Source: Methylocystis sp. MJC1 (GTDB lineage Bacteria > Pseudomonadota > Alphaproteobacteria > Rhizobiales > Beijerinckiaceae). From it: DNA of 64,000 nt. Below, piece by piece: positions 38,083 through 47,634 of the stretch. Below the pieces are notes generated by a model, which saw only the letters and a program-made list of their open reading frames with translations, searched no databases and had not been told where the DNA came from. The position numbers and the translations under genes are program-made. Numbering within the stretch: the first letter of the stretch is position 1; each line of letters starts with the position of its first letter. The stretch lies in assembly GCF_026427715.1 (NCBI RefSeq), contig NZ_CP107558.1, positions 1,215,001-1,279,000 of the forward strand, in the 5' to 3' direction.

Positions 38083-38478
38083 TCACCAGCCCCAATAATT
38101 GTAGGCAGGATAGGCGTAGCCATATCCGTAGGGATAATAGCCGCCGCCGTAATAGCCGCCGCCGTAATAGGGGTAGTAGCCGCCGTAATAGCCGCTGCTC
38201 GAGGCGGCGAGGCCCGCGCCCAGGAGGCCGAGGCCCACGCCCGCCGCGACCGCAGCGCCGGGATTATAGCCGCGGCGATAATAGCCCCCGTAATAGGGCC
38301 GGCGATAGCCATAGCCATTGCCGCGGCGGTACCAGACCTGATCGACCGGGGCCGAGAGGCCCACCGTCGCAGGCGGGGCGACGCCCATCGGACCCGCCAG
38401 AACCTCGGTCGGGATCGCCGTCATCGCCATGGCACCGATCACAGCGCCGGAAAGCGCTAAATTCAGGATCTTACGCAT
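38083..38478 (-). CDS. Exported Gly/Tyr-rich protein
   Basis: 131 residues. Signal peptide MRKILNLALSGAVIGAMAMT, a short region with QVWYRRGNGYGYRR, an Ala/Gly hydrophobic stretch (AAVAAGVGLGLLGAGLAA) that may insert in a membrane, then repeats of YYGGGYYP. Similar low-complexity proteins are common in the alphaproteobacterial envelope; function unknown. GGGAGGTGCAT precedes the ATG at 38478, and a strong terminator follows. Confidence 0.82.
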   Translation of the reverse strand: MRKILNLALSGAVIGAMAMTAIPTEVLAGPMGVAPPATVGLSAPVDQVWYRRGNGYGYRRPYYGGYYRRGYNPGAAVAAGVGLGLLGAGLAASSSGYYGGYYPYYGGGYYGGGYYPYGYGYAYPAYNYWGW

Positions 38479-38624
38479 ATGCACCTCCCAATTTGCGGGC
38501 GACGCGGCGAAGACGCGACGCAGCCGGCCCGCGAAGCTCGAGCGTCAATACACTCGAATCTAAACCTGAATCGTCGCCCGTCGAGTGGGGCGCGCCTCTT
38601 TTCGCAAGTGGCGTAAATTCGGTT

Positions 38625-39077
38625 TTACTCGCTTGCCGAAAGTCCCGTCATTGCATGGCGGGTGAAATCGACAAGGCGGTCACGGAAAAAGTCCCGAGTC
38701 CGCGCCGCAGTCGCCGGATATTGTTCGAGAATTTGATGGAACATGGCGCGCCCGATTTTGAGCGCCGTGGTCGGCTCCATCGCGCGCGCCGTAACCGGCC
38801 GCCGAGACGCGGCCACCAGAGCAGTCTCGCCGATCAGCGCCCAGGGGCGCAGAACATGGGTCGGCGGGCGATCGTCGTAAGGCAAGAGACCGACCGAACC
38901 CATCGCAAGGATATACCCGCCGTCGGACTCTTCGCCGCGACGAAAAAGCGTGTCGCCCGAACGAAAAAGGCGCGTCTCCGAAGAGAGCGCCAATTTTCGC
39001 AGCGCGCCTGCTTCGAAGATCGCAAAAAGCGGAATGCGCGTCAGATGGTCGAGATCGTCTTCCGGAGTCATTTGCAT
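38625..39077 (-). CDS. Cyclic nucleotide-binding domain protein (no DNA-binding domain)
   Basis: 150 residues forming one CRP-like cNMP-binding domain: RIPLFAIFEAGALRKLAL, FRSGDTLFRRGEESDGGYIL, PWALIGETALVAASRRPVTARA. The C-terminal helix-turn-helix of Crp/Fnr proteins is missing, so it is probably a sensor acting by protein contact. The conserved phosphate-binding Arg is present in the loop (SRRPVTA), but the usual Gly-Glu arrangement is GET. A response-regulator gene lies just upstream on the same strand. Confidence 0.85.
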   Translation of the reverse strand: MQMTPEDDLDHLTRIPLFAIFEAGALRKLALSSETRLFRSGDTLFRRGEESDGGYILAMGSVGLLPYDDRPPTHVLRPWALIGETALVAASRRPVTARAMEPTTALKIGRAMFHQILEQYPATAARTRDFFRDRLVDFTRHAMTGLSASE

Positions 39078-39103
39078 TTAAAAGCGCGACTTATGCCGCT
39101 TTT

Positions 39104-39685
39104 TTATGGCGAGAAATTCGCTTCGTCCCAATTCTCGATCCGATAGCCGCCGTCTTCGGTCCGCAATTTTCGCGGGCGTCGGGGATCGCGTTCCACTTTC
39201 TTTCGCAGACGATGAATATGGGTTTCCAACGTTCGCGTCGAGACGTTGGGGCCATAGCCCCAAACATCGGCCAGCAATTCCGCCTTCGAGACCGCCGCGC
39301 CCCTTGCCTGCATGAGGCGATCGAGAATGGCCGTCTCCTTTTCCGTAAGCCTCGCGCCAGACGCTTCCGTCGCTTGCGGTTTCAATGGCGTCGGCTCCAG
39401 GGCGGCGAGGAGGTCCGCGAAGCGGAAGGGGCGGGCGAGCGCCGTGTCGGCGTCGGGCGCCTTGTCCCCGATAATCACGATTGCGCCGGCAAAGCCTGCC
39501 TCACGCAGTCCTCGCGCCAGTGCGGGGGCGTCGCAAAACGCGCCGTCGAGCACGGCTGCATCCGCTCTGTCATTCCCGGCGCTCTCATCGAGCGGGCGCA
39601 ACTCGTGTCCCCCGAGCGCTGCGAATTGCTGCGCGAGGCTTGCAAAGAGCCGCGGACTGGCGGCGATGAGCAGGCGTAGAACCAT
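39104..39685 (-). CDS. Response regulator-like transcription factor with OmpR-type winged helix
   Basis: 193 residues. The N-terminal half is receiver-like but short and degenerate (MVLRLLIAASPRLFASLAQQ, IVIIGDKAPDADTALARPFR). The C-terminal half is a clear OmpR/PhoB DNA-binding domain (LTEKETAILDRLMQARGAAV, ADVWGYGPNVSTRTLETHIHRLRKKVE). No canonical phospho-acceptor Asp can be pointed out, so activity may not depend on phosphorylation. No sensor kinase is next to it. The start at 39685 removes a long tail overlapping the divergent gene. Confidence 0.87.
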   Translation of the reverse strand: MVLRLLIAASPRLFASLAQQFAALGGHELRPLDESAGNDRADAAVLDGAFCDAPALARGLREAGFAGAIVIIGDKAPDADTALARPFRFADLLAALEPTPLKPQATEASGARLTEKETAILDRLMQARGAAVSKAELLADVWGYGPNVSTRTLETHIHRLRKKVERDPRRPRKLRTEDGGYRIENWDEANFSP

Positions 39686-39740
39686 GAAATGCGTGCGATC
39701 TTTGCTATAGAGCGGGAAAAGGGAAAGGCGATCTTGGTCT

Positions 39741-40271
39741 ATGCCTCGATTTTGCGCAACGCGCCTCTCGATCCTCCGCGTCGCCCGACGTATCGGCGGC
39801 AAGCCGCATGAAGGGCGCCTGATCGCCGGCGCGCTGGTGATCCCCTGCGCCTTGGGCCGCGCGGGCGTCACGCATCACAAGCGCGAGGGCGACAGCGCGA
39901 CCCCGGCCGGGCGCTGGCGGATTTTGGGCTTCTATCTGAGGAAGCCCACGCCCTTGCGTGCGCCCTGGCGGCTGACGCGGCGCGACGACGTTTGGTGCGA
40001 CGACCCAGGCAGCTTTCTCTACAACCGCCCGCTCCGGGCGCCGGCGCGCCTGAGCCATGAGGAGATGTGGCGCAAGGACCGGCTCTACGACCTGGTCGGG
40101 GTAATGGATTACAACATTGTCCCGCGCGTGCGGGGCAGGGGCAGCGCGATTTTCTTTCACATTGCGACGGAAGAACTCGGCCCGACGGCCGGCTGCGTGG
40201 CGCTGCGGGCGCGCGACATGGCGCGGCTGGCGCCCAGGTTGGGTCGGAAGGCGATAATCTTTGTGGATTGA
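39741..40271 (+). CDS. L,D-transpeptidase catalytic domain protein without signal peptide
   Basis: 176 residues consisting almost only of a YkuD domain. GRAGVTHHKREGDSATPAGRW is the usual opening, and IFFHIATEELGPTAGCVAL contains the catalytic His and Cys. There is no clear signal peptide, in contrast to the two other transpeptidases of this window. Divergent from the response-regulator gene. Confidence 0.88.
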   Translation: MPRFCATRLSILRVARRIGGKPHEGRLIAGALVIPCALGRAGVTHHKREGDSATPAGRWRILGFYLRKPTPLRAPWRLTRRDDVWCDDPGSFLYNRPLRAPARLSHEEMWRKDRLYDLVGVMDYNIVPRVRGRGSAIFFHIATEELGPTAGCVALRARDMARLAPRLGRKAIIFVD

Positions 40272-40278
40272 TGCGCGG

Positions 40279-40434
40279 CCCCCTCCCCAACCCTCCCTCG
40301 CTTCGCGGGAGAAGGGGCGGATTGGCGCCTTCATCCAGAAGGTTGATCGTGAGCGTCCCCTCTCCCGCCATAGCCCGTCGAGAGAGGGGCGTCTTGCAGA
40401 CGCCCTATGGCGGGGGAGGGACAGGGTGGGGGTC
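40279..40434. repeat. Family D low-complexity repeat (CCCTCCC/GAGAGGG type)
   Basis: CCCCCTCCCCAACCCTCCCT near one end, GGGGGAGGGACAGGG near the other, with GCGTCTTGCAGACGCC inside. Related copies lie at 45259-45296, 46350-46481, 59922-60043, 60609-60649 and 60719-60760. Confidence 0.75.
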
Positions 40435-41107
40435 AAGCTTGCGGATATTCCCGCGTCCCCATGATCGCCGACCCCACGCGCACATAGGTGGCGCCGAGCT
40501 GGATCGCGAGCTCATAGTCCGAGCTCATGCCCATGGAGAGCTCCGGCACACCATTGCGCCTGGCGATATCCGCGAGCAGCGCGAAATGCGGCGAGGCCTG
40601 CTCGTCCACCGGCGGCACGCACATGAGCCCGGAAATCTCGAGCCCATATTTGTCGCGGCAGGCGACGATGAAGGCGTCGGCGTCCTGCGGCAAGACGCCC
40701 GCCTTCTGGGGCTCGGCGCCGGTGTTGACCTGAATGAAAAGACGCGGGCGCTTGCCCTGTTTCGCCATCTCCTCGGCGAGCGCCTGCGCGATCTTCTCGC
40801 GGTCGACGCTCTGGATCACGTCGAAGGTCTCGACGGCTTCCTTGGTCTTGTTGGATTGCAGCGGTCCGATGAGATGCAGCTCGACGCCTGGAAATTTCTC
40901 GCGTAGCGCCGGCCATTTGCCCATGGCCTCCTGCACGCGGTTCTCGCCGAAGACGCGGTGGCCGGCGTCGAGCAGCGGCAGCACGTCCTCGGCCGGGAAG
41001 GTCTTGGTCACGCAGACCAGCGTGACGGTCGCGGGGTCGCGGCCGCAATCCGAGGCGGCGCGCGCGATGGCGTCCTTGGTGTCGTTGAGGCGTTCGGTGA
41101 TGCTCAT
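40433..41107 (-). CDS. YggS family pyridoxal phosphate homeostasis protein
   Basis: Cytoplasmic PLP-binding protein (alanine-racemase N-terminal fold). 224 residues with VCVTKTFPAEDVLPLLDAG (PLP lysine in VTKTF), FGENRVQE, LHLIGPLQSNK, QVNTGAEPQKAG and the final SMGMSSDYELAI...VRVGSAIMG. The start at 41107 (MSITERLND) is the family start. Divergent from the HdeD-like gene. Confidence 0.95.
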   Translation of the reverse strand: MSITERLNDTKDAIARAASDCGRDPATVTLVCVTKTFPAEDVLPLLDAGHRVFGENRVQEAMGKWPALREKFPGVELHLIGPLQSNKTKEAVETFDVIQSVDREKIAQALAEEMAKQGKRPRLFIQVNTGAEPQKAGVLPQDADAFIVACRDKYGLEISGLMCVPPVDEQASPHFALLADIARRNGVPELSMGMSSDYELAIQLGATYVRVGSAIMGTREYPQA

Positions 41108-41229
41108 AGCCGCCACATCGGAGATTTGACGCCGAGGGTCAAGCCGGAACCCGATGGGACCGTCCGCCGTTACCTTTGGGGTCACGCGCCGGGCGCAAGC
41201 TCGGCGATCACGCGGCGGAGATCAAACCC

Positions 41230-41814
41230 ATGACCAGCGCCAATACTTTTCCAACCCGTTCCACCGAATTCCATACCGCGCATTGCCGGGCCAAGTGGGG
41301 CTGGATCGTCGCCCTAGGCGCACTCTTCATCGTCGGCGGCATATTCGCGCTTTTCAACGTGTTCGCGGCCACGATCGTCACCGTGATTTATATCGCCGCG
41401 GCTATGGTCATTGCGGGCGCCTGGGAGATTGTCACCGCCTTCCACATCAAACCTTGGGGGCGCGCCGTGCTCTGGGGCGTGGTGGGCGCGATCACCGTCT
41501 TCGCGGGATTAGCGACCGCACGCTATCCGCTCGTCGCGGCCATGTCGCTGACTGCGCTGGTCGGCGCGCTGCTGATCGCGGGCGGGATCATGAAGCTTGT
41601 CCTTGCGTATCAATTGCGCGACTTGAGCCGCTGGCAGTTGATCGCGCTCTCGGGGGCTCTAAGCTTCCTGCTCGGCATCCTGATTCTCGCCGAGTGGCCC
41701 GCGTCGGGGCTTTACATTCTGGGCATTTTCCTCGGCGTGAACCTGCTCTTCGAGGGCGTCGGCTGGGTGGCGATGGGGCTCGCGGCGAAGCCGGCGGAGA
41801 GGATAGCAGCGTAA
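41230..41814 (+). CDS. HdeD family membrane protein
   Basis: 194 residues with six membrane helices in three pairs, beginning KWGWIVALGALFIVGGIFAL. This is the DUF308 repeat typical of HdeD, a protein linked to acid resistance in E. coli. The start at 41230 fits the family; a frame open from 41176 adds an uncoordinated N-terminus. It stands alone ahead of leuS. Confidence 0.88.
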   Translation: MTSANTFPTRSTEFHTAHCRAKWGWIVALGALFIVGGIFALFNVFAATIVTVIYIAAAMVIAGAWEIVTAFHIKPWGRAVLWGVVGAITVFAGLATARYPLVAAMSLTALVGALLIAGGIMKLVLAYQLRDLSRWQLIALSGALSFLLGILILAEWPASGLYILGIFLGVNLLFEGVGWVAMGLAAKPAERIAA

Positions 41815-41910
41815 CGCGGCTTTAGCGGCGCGGTCTCCCTTTGACATCCCCCCTCCCGCCCGGCATTTAGAGGCGCAAATCCATCGCCTCCCACCGGACA
41901 GCCGCCAAAG

Positions 41911-44544
41911 ATGAGACCCGACCGCTATAATTTCGCCGAATCCGAGCCGCGCTGGCAGAAGATCTGGGAGGGGGCGCAAGTCTTCAAGGCGGGGACGAAG
42001 CCTGAGGCGCCTAAATATTACGTGCTGGAGATGTTCCCCTATCCGTCGGGGCGTCTCCACATGGGCCATGTCCGCAACTATTCCATGGGCGACGTCATCG
42101 CCCGCTACATGCGCGCCAAGGGCTTCGACGTTCTGCATCCGATGGGCTGGGACGCCTTCGGCCTGCCGGCGGAAAACGCCGCGGCGCAGACCGGCGCGCA
42201 TCCGGCCAAATGGACCTACGCCAATATCGCCGCCATGCGCGCCCAGCTCAAAACGCTGGGCCTGTCGCTCGATTGGTCGCGCGAGATCGCCACGTGCGAC
42301 CCGGAATATTACGGGCGCCAGCAGAAGCTCTTCCTGGATTTCCTGAAGGCGGGCATCGTCGACCGCAAGAAATCCAAGGTGAATTGGGACCCGGTCGATA
42401 TGACCGTGCTCGCCAATGAGCAGGTCATCGACGGGCGCGGCTGGCGCTCGGGCGCGCTTGTCGAGCAGCGCGAGCTGACCCAGTGGTTCTTGAAGATCAC
42501 CAGCTATTCCGTCGAGCTTCTCGAAGCGCTCGATACGCTGGAGCGCTGGCCCGACAAGGTGCGCCTCATGCAGCGCAACTGGATCGGCCGCTCGGAAGGC
42601 ATGCTGGTGCGTTTTGCGCTCGCGCAGCCGCTCGACGACGCGCGCGAGGTCGAGGTCTTCACCACGCGACCGGATACGCTCTTTGGCGCGAAGTTTGTCG
42701 CGCTCGCCGCCGATCATCCGCTGGCCAAAGCCGCCGCCGCGAAGAACCCCGAACTCGCCGCCTTCTGCGACGAATGCCGTCGCGGCGGCACCTCGGCGGA
42801 GGCGATCGAGACCGCCGAGAAGCAGGGCTTCGATACCGGGCTGCGTGTCGCGCACCCCTTCGACCCCTCATGGACTCTGCCGGTCTATGTCGCGAATTTC
42901 ATTCTGATGGACTATGGCACGGGCGCGATCTTCGGCTGCCCGGCGCATGACCAGCGCGACCTCGATTTCGCGACCAAATATGGCCTGGGCTTCACGCCTG
43001 TGGTGTGCCCTGAAGGCGTCCATGAGGGCGACCTCCAAGCTAAAATCCTGCACAGCGGCGAAGCCTTCGATGGCGACGGCAAGCTCGTGAATTCGTCCTT
43101 CCTCGACGGCTTCACCGTCGAGCAGGCCAAGGAGGAAGTCGCCAACCGTCTGGAGACGACGGCGCTGTTCAACGCGCCGCAGGGCGTCCGTAAGGTGAAT
43201 TACAAGCTGCGCGACTGGGGCGTCTCGCGCCAGCGCTATTGGGGCTGCCCGATCCCCATCATCCATTGCGAGACCTGCGGCCCCGTTCCCGTGCCGGACG
43301 CCGATCTGCCGGTGAAGCTGCCCGAGGACGTCACTTTCGATCAGCCCGGCAATCCGCTCGATCGCCATCCGACCTGGAAGAACGTCCCCTGTCCCTCCTG
43401 CGGCAAGCCCGCGCGCCGCGAGACCGACACGATGGACACATTCGTCGATTCGTCCTGGTATTACGCGCGCTTCACCGACCCGCATAACACTGAGGCCCCG
43501 GCGGCGCCGGAAGCGCTGAAGCGCTGGCTGCCGGTCGACCAATATATTGGCGGGATCGAGCACGCGATCCTGCATCTGCTCTATTCGCGCTTCTTCGCCC
43601 GCGCCATGCGCGACAGCGGCCATGCGGCCGTCTCTGAGCCCTTCGCCGGCCTCTTTACGCAGGGCATGGTGGTGCACGAGACCTACCGCGCCCATGGGCA
43701 GTGGGTTTCGCCCGCCGCGATCCGTATCGAAAGCGGGGAGGGGGGCCGCCGCGCCTTCCTGCTCGACAGCGGCGCGGAAGTCGACATCGGCCCCATCGAG
43801 AAGATGTCGAAGTCGAAGAAGAACACGGTCGACCCCGACGACATCGTGGCGAGCTATGGCGCCGACACTGCCCGGCTCTTCGTGCTCTCCGATAGCCCGC
43901 CCGACCGCGACGTGATCTGGTCGGACGAAGGCGCTCAAGGAGCGTGGCGCTTCGTCCAGCGCCTGTGGCGCATCACCGGCGAGCTCGGCCGCGTCGCCGC
44001 GCCTCTGGGGGCGGAAGCGCCGGCGGAAATCGGGGCCGAGGCGCTCAAAGTTCGCAAGGCGACACACAAGACCGTCGCCCAGGTGAGCGACAACATCGAG
44101 CGTCTGCGCTTCAACAGCGCCATCGCCCGCATCCGCGAATATGTGAATGAGCTGACGGCGGCGCTCGACGCCGTGACGGAAACCCCTGTCGGCGCCGATC
44201 TCGCTTTCGCCTTCCGCGAGGCGGCGGATGCGCTCGCGCGTCTCGTCGCGCCGATGACGCCGCATGTGGCCGAGGAGTGTTGGGCCGATCTCGGTCACAA
44301 AGGCCTGGTATCTGAGGCGTCATGGCCCATTGCCGAGCCGGCGCTGGTCGCGCAGGATATGATCAGCCTCCCCGTTCAGGTGAACGGCAAGAAGCGTGCG
44401 GAAATTCTCGTGGCGCATGACGCCGACGAGGAATCCATTCGCAAGGAGGCGCTGGCTCAGGAGGGCGTCATCCGCGCCATCGAGGGCAAGCCTTTGAAGA
44501 AGTTCATTCTCGTGCCGAAGAGGATCGTCAATGTGGTCGTTTGA
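41911..44544 (+). CDS. leuS: Leucyl-tRNA synthetase
   Basis: Charges tRNA-Leu. 877 residues, class I: HIGH-like motif [12 protein letters not shown], editing (CP1) domain with [25 protein letters not shown] motif as [15 protein letters not shown], anticodon-binding and C-terminal domains ([14 protein letters not shown]). First gene of the leuS-lptE-holA operon; lptE starts inside its last codons. Confidence 0.97.
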   Translation: MRPDRYNFAESEPRWQKIWEGAQVFKAGTKPEAPKYYVLEMFPYPSGRLHMGHVRNYSMGDVIARYMRAKGFDVLHPMGWDAFGLPAENAAAQTGAHPAKWTYANIAAMRAQLKTLGLSLDWSREIATCDPEYYGRQQKLFLDFLKAGIVDRKKSKVNWDPVDMTVLANEQVIDGRGWRSGALVEQRELTQWFLKITSYSVELLEALDTLERWPDKVRLMQRNWIGRSEGMLVRFALAQPLDDAREVEVFTTRPDTLFGAKFVALAADHPLAKAAAAKNPELAAFCDECRRGGTSAEAIETAEKQGFDTGLRVAHPFDPSWTLPVYVANFILMDYGTGAIFGCPAHDQRDLDFATKYGLGFTPVVCPEGVHEGDLQAKILHSGEAFDGDGKLVNSSFLDGFTVEQAKEEVANRLETTALFNAPQGVRKVNYKLRDWGVSRQRYWGCPIPIIHCETCGPVPVPDADLPVKLPEDVTFDQPGNPLDRHPTWKNVPCPSCGKPARRETDTMDTFVDSSWYYARFTDPHNTEAPAAPEALKRWLPVDQYIGGIEHAILHLLYSRFFARAMRDSGHAAVSEPFAGLFTQGMVVHETYRAHGQWVSPAAIRIESGEGGRRAFLLDSGAEVDIGPIEKMSKSKKNTVDPDDIVASYGADTARLFVLSDSPPDRDVIWSDEGAQGAWRFVQRLWRITGELGRVAAPLGAEAPAEIGAEALKVRKATHKTVAQVSDNIERLRFNSAIARIREYVNELTAALDAVTETPVGADLAFAFREAADALARLVAPMTPHVAEECWADLGHKGLVSEASWPIAEPALVAQDMISLPVQVNGKKRAEILVAHDADEESIRKEALAQEGVIRAIEGKPLKKFILVPKRIVNVVV

Positions 44545-45133
44545 GCGACTCTGGACCGCGAGCCTTCAGGCTCGCCCGACGCAATGCGCGCCTGAAAGCG
44601 CGCGGTCCGAACGGCTGCGGGGCGTTTTTCTAATGCTGGCCGCCGCCCTTCCGCTCGGCGGCTGCATCGAGCCGCTCTACGGCGCAAATGGGGCTTTCGA
44701 TTCCTCGCCGCTCGCCTCGGAGCTTCAGGCGATCGAAGTCGACGAGATTCAGGGCCGCATGGGCCACTATCTCCACAACGAGCTGATCTACGCCTTCAAC
44801 GGCACAGGCTCGACGGTTCAGCCGCGCTATCGGCTCTCCATCACGCTGCGTGAGCGCGTGCAGACGCCGATCCTCGACACGGTCACCGGCCGCGCGACAT
44901 CCGCCACCGTCATCGCCGACGCCGACTACCGCCTCGTCACCTTGCCGCAGAATGTGGAAGTGACCAAGGGCACGGCCTTCAACATCGCAAGCTACGACCG
45001 CTTCTCGAACCGCTTCGCCAACGTCCGCGCGGCGCGCGACGCCGAGATACGCGACGCCAAAGTAATCGCGGATTCGATCCGCACGCGCGTCGCGACAGAG
45101 ATGGCGGCGCGGGCCCCGGGCCTCGCCCGCTGA
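44531..45133 (+). CDS. lptE: LPS-assembly lipoprotein LptE
   Basis: Outer-membrane lipoprotein that plugs LptD. 200 residues. The lipobox LPLGGC ends at Cys45, followed by IEPLYG and a domain with [13 protein letters not shown] and [12 protein letters not shown]. The ATG at 44531 overlaps leuS by 14 bases. Residues 8-29 ([18 protein letters not shown] and neighbours) come from a repeat of family E. Without it the protein would begin [20 protein letters not shown], a normal lipoprotein signal. The added stretch may hinder export unless translation starts inside at 44633. Confidence 0.88.
   Translation: MWSFERLWTASLQARPTQCAPESARSERLRGVFLMLAAALPLGGCIEPLYGANGAFDSSPLASELQAIEVDEIQGRMGHYLHNELIYAFNGTGSTVQPRYRLSITLRERVQTPILDTVTGRATSATVIADADYRLVTLPQNVEVTKGTAFNIASYDRFSNRFANVRAARDAEIRDAKVIADSIRTRVATEMAARAPGLAR
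44549..44617. repeat. Family E repeat inserted in the lptE signal-peptide region
   Basis: Inverted ends CTGGACCGCG and CGCGGTCCGAACGG, with internal small hairpins GAGCCTTCAGGCTC and GCGCGCCTGAAAGCGCGC. About 66 bp, read in frame. Related pieces lie at 11984-12034 and 49773-49798. Confidence 0.8.
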
Positions 45134-45175
45134 CGCGGGAGCGGGGAGTGGGTAGGCGCATTTATCCACATTGCT

Positions 45176-45256
45176 GTCATTGCGAGAGGCGTAGCTACGA
45201 AGCAATCCAGAGCCGCGGGCGTTGCTCTGGATTGCTTCGCTGCGCTCGCAATGACG
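45176..45256. repeat. Family B repeat, lptE-holA gap
   Basis: GTCATTGCGAGAGGCGTAGC at one end and TGCGCTCGCAATGACG at the other, with GAAGCAATCCAGAGC / GCTCTGGATTGCTTC inside. A family D piece (GCGGGAGAGGGACAGG) follows up to the holA start. Confidence 0.88.
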
Positions 45257-45299
45257 GTCGTCCCCGTTAGCGGGAGAGGGACAGGGAGGGGGCTGAACC

Positions 45300-46322
45300 T
45301 TGGTCGCCGTCTCGAGCCGCGAGGCTGAGCGCTTCATTGCGTCTCCGCCCGAGAATATCTTTCTCTTTCTCGTCCATGGCGCCGACGCGGGCATGGTGCG
45401 CGAGCGGGCGCTCGCCATCATCGGTAAGCGCGTCGATGATCGCCACGATCCCTTCCAATTCGTCGAGCTTTCGGGCGACGCGGTATCCGCCGATCCGCTG
45501 ACCCTCCTCGATGAAGCCAACACCACGCCGCTCTTTGGCGGGCGGCGCGCCATTCTCGTGGAGACAGGCGCGAAATCCGTCATACCTGCCGTTACCTCGC
45601 TCATCTCGGCCCCGCCTGCCGCCTGCGCAGTGGTCCTCACCGCCAGCGCGCTGAAGAAGGATGCGCCGCTACGCAAGCTGGTCGAGGGGGCGAAGCAGGG
45701 GGCGGGGATCGAATGCCTGCCCGACACCGAGCAGGATATTCACGCGCTCGTCGATCGCACGCTGCGTGAGGCCAATCTCGTTGCGACGCCGGAAGCGCGC
45801 GCGCTTCTTCTCGCGGCGCTGGGCGAGGACCGGCTGATGAGTCGCGCCGAGCTCGCCAAGCTCGTTCTCTATATGCATGGGCGCGAGCATGTCGAAGCGG
45901 CGGATGTCGAAGCGATCGTGGCGCATGCCTCGAGCATTGCTTCCGATCGGGTCGTGGCGGCGGCCTTCGCCGGCGACGCGGGCGAGACGCTCGATGCTTA
46001 TTTCGCGCAAGGGGGCGATGCGGGCGCGATCCTCTTCGGCGCGCTGCGTTACGCCGTGGCGCTGCATCGCGCGCGGCTCGCCATGGAGCGCGAGAGCGGA
46101 CGCACGGACGCGGGGGTCACGGCGCTGTTTCGCGCCGGCTTCGGCTTCATGCATCGCGCGCTGATGGAGGAGCAGCTCAAGGCCTGGACCTCGGCGCGTC
46201 TCGCCGCGCTGATCGAGCCGCTGCGCGAGGCCCAAACCCGCGTCCGCGCCAATGCGGCAAGCGCGCAAATGGAGGCCGAGCGGGCATTGTGGCGGGTGGC
46301 GAAGGCGGCGCGGAGAAGGTGA
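45300..46322 (+). CDS. holA: DNA polymerase III subunit delta
   Basis: Clamp-loader subunit that opens the sliding clamp. 340 residues. N-terminal part has FLFLVHGADAGMVRERA, then SLISAPPAACAVVLTASAL and KKDAPLRKLVEGAK. The lid domain reads DRLMSRAELAKLVLYM and the C-terminal collar RALMEEQLKAWTSARL. The start is TTG (MVAVSSREAERFIA), lying directly after repeat sequence, so the native leader of the gene has been replaced. Third gene of the leuS operon. Confidence 0.93.
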   Translation: MVAVSSREAERFIASPPENIFLFLVHGADAGMVRERALAIIGKRVDDRHDPFQFVELSGDAVSADPLTLLDEANTTPLFGGRRAILVETGAKSVIPAVTSLISAPPAACAVVLTASALKKDAPLRKLVEGAKQGAGIECLPDTEQDIHALVDRTLREANLVATPEARALLLAALGEDRLMSRAELAKLVLYMHGREHVEAADVEAIVAHASSIASDRVVAAAFAGDAGETLDAYFAQGGDAGAILFGALRYAVALHRARLAMERESGRTDAGVTALFRAGFGFMHRALMEEQLKAWTSARLAALIEPLREAQTRVRANAASAQMEAERALWRVAKAARRR

Positions 46323-46349
46323 TCGCGGGCGGGCAACGATCTAGATTGT

Positions 46350-46481
46350 CGACCCCCACCCCCTAGCCCCTCCCCGCAAGGGGAAGGGGGACGTGATCCC
46401 GCCCTTGGCTGGCGATGACGGCTACGCTGATGATTGATCCCCTCCCTCCCCCTCGCGGGGAAGGCAGGGTGGGGGGAGCCG
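46350..46481. repeat. Family D repeat pair between holA and purQ
   Basis: CCCCCACCCCCTAGCCCCTC with CAAGGGGAAGGGGG, and CCCTCCCTCCCCCTCGCGGG with GAAGGCAGGGTGGGG, between convergent genes. Confidence 0.75.
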
Positions 46482-46508
46482 CGGCGACAAGCTGGAAAGT
46501 TATCCCGC

Positions 46509-47198
46509 TTAAGCCGCGCTGGCGAGGCTCTCGAACAGCGCGCGGCCGTCGACGCCGCCCACCAGCGGATCGATGAGATTCTCGGGATGCGGCATCAGGC
46601 CGAGCACATTGCGCTGCTCCGAATAGATCCCGGCAATGTCGTTGCGGGAGCCATTCGGATTCGCGGCGCCGCCTACGCCGCCTGCCGAATCGCAGTAGCG
46701 GAATGCGACGAGCCCTTCGCCCTCCATCCGCTCGATGGTCGCGTCGTCGGCTTCGTAATTGCCCTCGCCATGGGCGATGCAGACCTCGATCACCTGTCCC
46801 TTGGCGTATTGCCGGGTGAAGGCCGTGTCGTTCCGCTCGACGCGCAAATGCTGCATCTTACAAACGAAGCGCAGATTGGCGTTGCGCATCAGCACGCCGG
46901 GCAGCAGGCCGCTCTCGCAGAGAATCTGGAAGCCGTTGCAGACGCCGAGCACCAGGCCGCCGCGCGCGGCATGCGCTTGCACCGCGTCCATGATGGCGGC
47001 GCGGCCGGCGATGGCGCCGCAGCGCAGATAGTCGCCATAAGAGAAGCCGCCGGGCAGAACGACAAGATCCGTGCCTGCCGGCAGCTCATGGTCGGCGTGC
47101 CAGAGCATGGTGGGCTTCTTCCCCGTCGCCTGCTCGAGCGCGTGCGCCATGTCGCCCTCGCGATTGGAGCCGGGGAATACGATGACGGCGGCTTTCAT
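46509..47198 (-). CDS. purQ: Phosphoribosylformylglycinamidine synthase subunit PurQ
   Basis: Glutaminase subunit of FGAM synthetase in purine synthesis. 229 residues with VFPGSNREGDM, the oxyanion loop LPGGFSYGDYLRCGAIAG, nucleophile Cys in GVCNGFQ and the GLMPHPE His-Glu pair. Works with PurS (47317-47553) and PurL, which is not in the window. A family B repeat separates it from purS. Confidence 0.96.
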   Translation of the reverse strand: MKAAVIVFPGSNREGDMAHALEQATGKKPTMLWHADHELPAGTDLVVLPGGFSYGDYLRCGAIAGRAAIMDAVQAHAARGGLVLGVCNGFQILCESGLLPGVLMRNANLRFVCKMQHLRVERNDTAFTRQYAKGQVIEVCIAHGEGNYEADDATIERMEGEGLVAFRYCDSAGGVGGAANPNGSRNDIAGIYSEQRNVLGLMPHPENLIDPLVGGVDGRALFESLASAA

Positions 47199-47223
47199 AT
47201 CGGCTCTTCTTCTTCTCAGCGTG

Positions 47224-47304
47224 CGTCATTGCGAAGAGCGGAGCGACGAAGCAATCCAGAGCCCCGGTGTGGTTCTGGATTGCTTCGCTGCGCTCGCAAT
47301 GACG
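47224..47304. repeat. Family B repeat, purS-purQ gap
   Basis: GTCATTGCGAAGAGCGGAGC at one end, GCTGCGCTCGCAATGACG at the other, with GAAGCAATCCAGAGC inside. Confidence 0.88.
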
Positions 47305-47316
47305 GGAAAGCGAATG

Positions 47317-47553
47317 TCACAGATCGATCTGGTAGTTCTCGATAACGGTGTTGGCGAGGAGCTTCTCGCAGGCGGCGGTGAGCTGCGCCTTGGCGGCGGC
47401 GGGGTCGGCGCCCGCCATCTCCACGTCGAACACCTTGCCCTGACGGACGCTGGCGACGCCCTCGACGCCGAGCGAGTTCAACGCGCCTTCGATTGCCTTG
47501 CCTTGCGGATCGAGGACGCCGTTTTTCAGGGTGACGACGACACGTGCTTTCAT
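47317..47553 (-). CDS. purS: Phosphoribosylformylglycinamidine synthase subunit PurS
   Basis: 78 residues, small subunit bridging PurQ and PurL. Begins MKARVVVTLKNGVLDPQGKA and has the SLGVEGVASVRQGKVFDVEM core and a C-terminal CEKLLANTVIENYQID. Complete and of normal length. A frame open to 47604 adds unrelated residues. Confidence 0.95.
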   Translation of the reverse strand: MKARVVVTLKNGVLDPQGKAIEGALNSLGVEGVASVRQGKVFDVEMAGADPAAAKAQLTAACEKLLANTVIENYQIDL

Positions 47554-47634
47554 GGGGCTCGATTTCCGTTTCTTTGGCGACACGGTTAGCGGTCTTGCGC
47601 GCAAAGGGCAAGCGTTCCGCGTGGGGCGCGCCCG

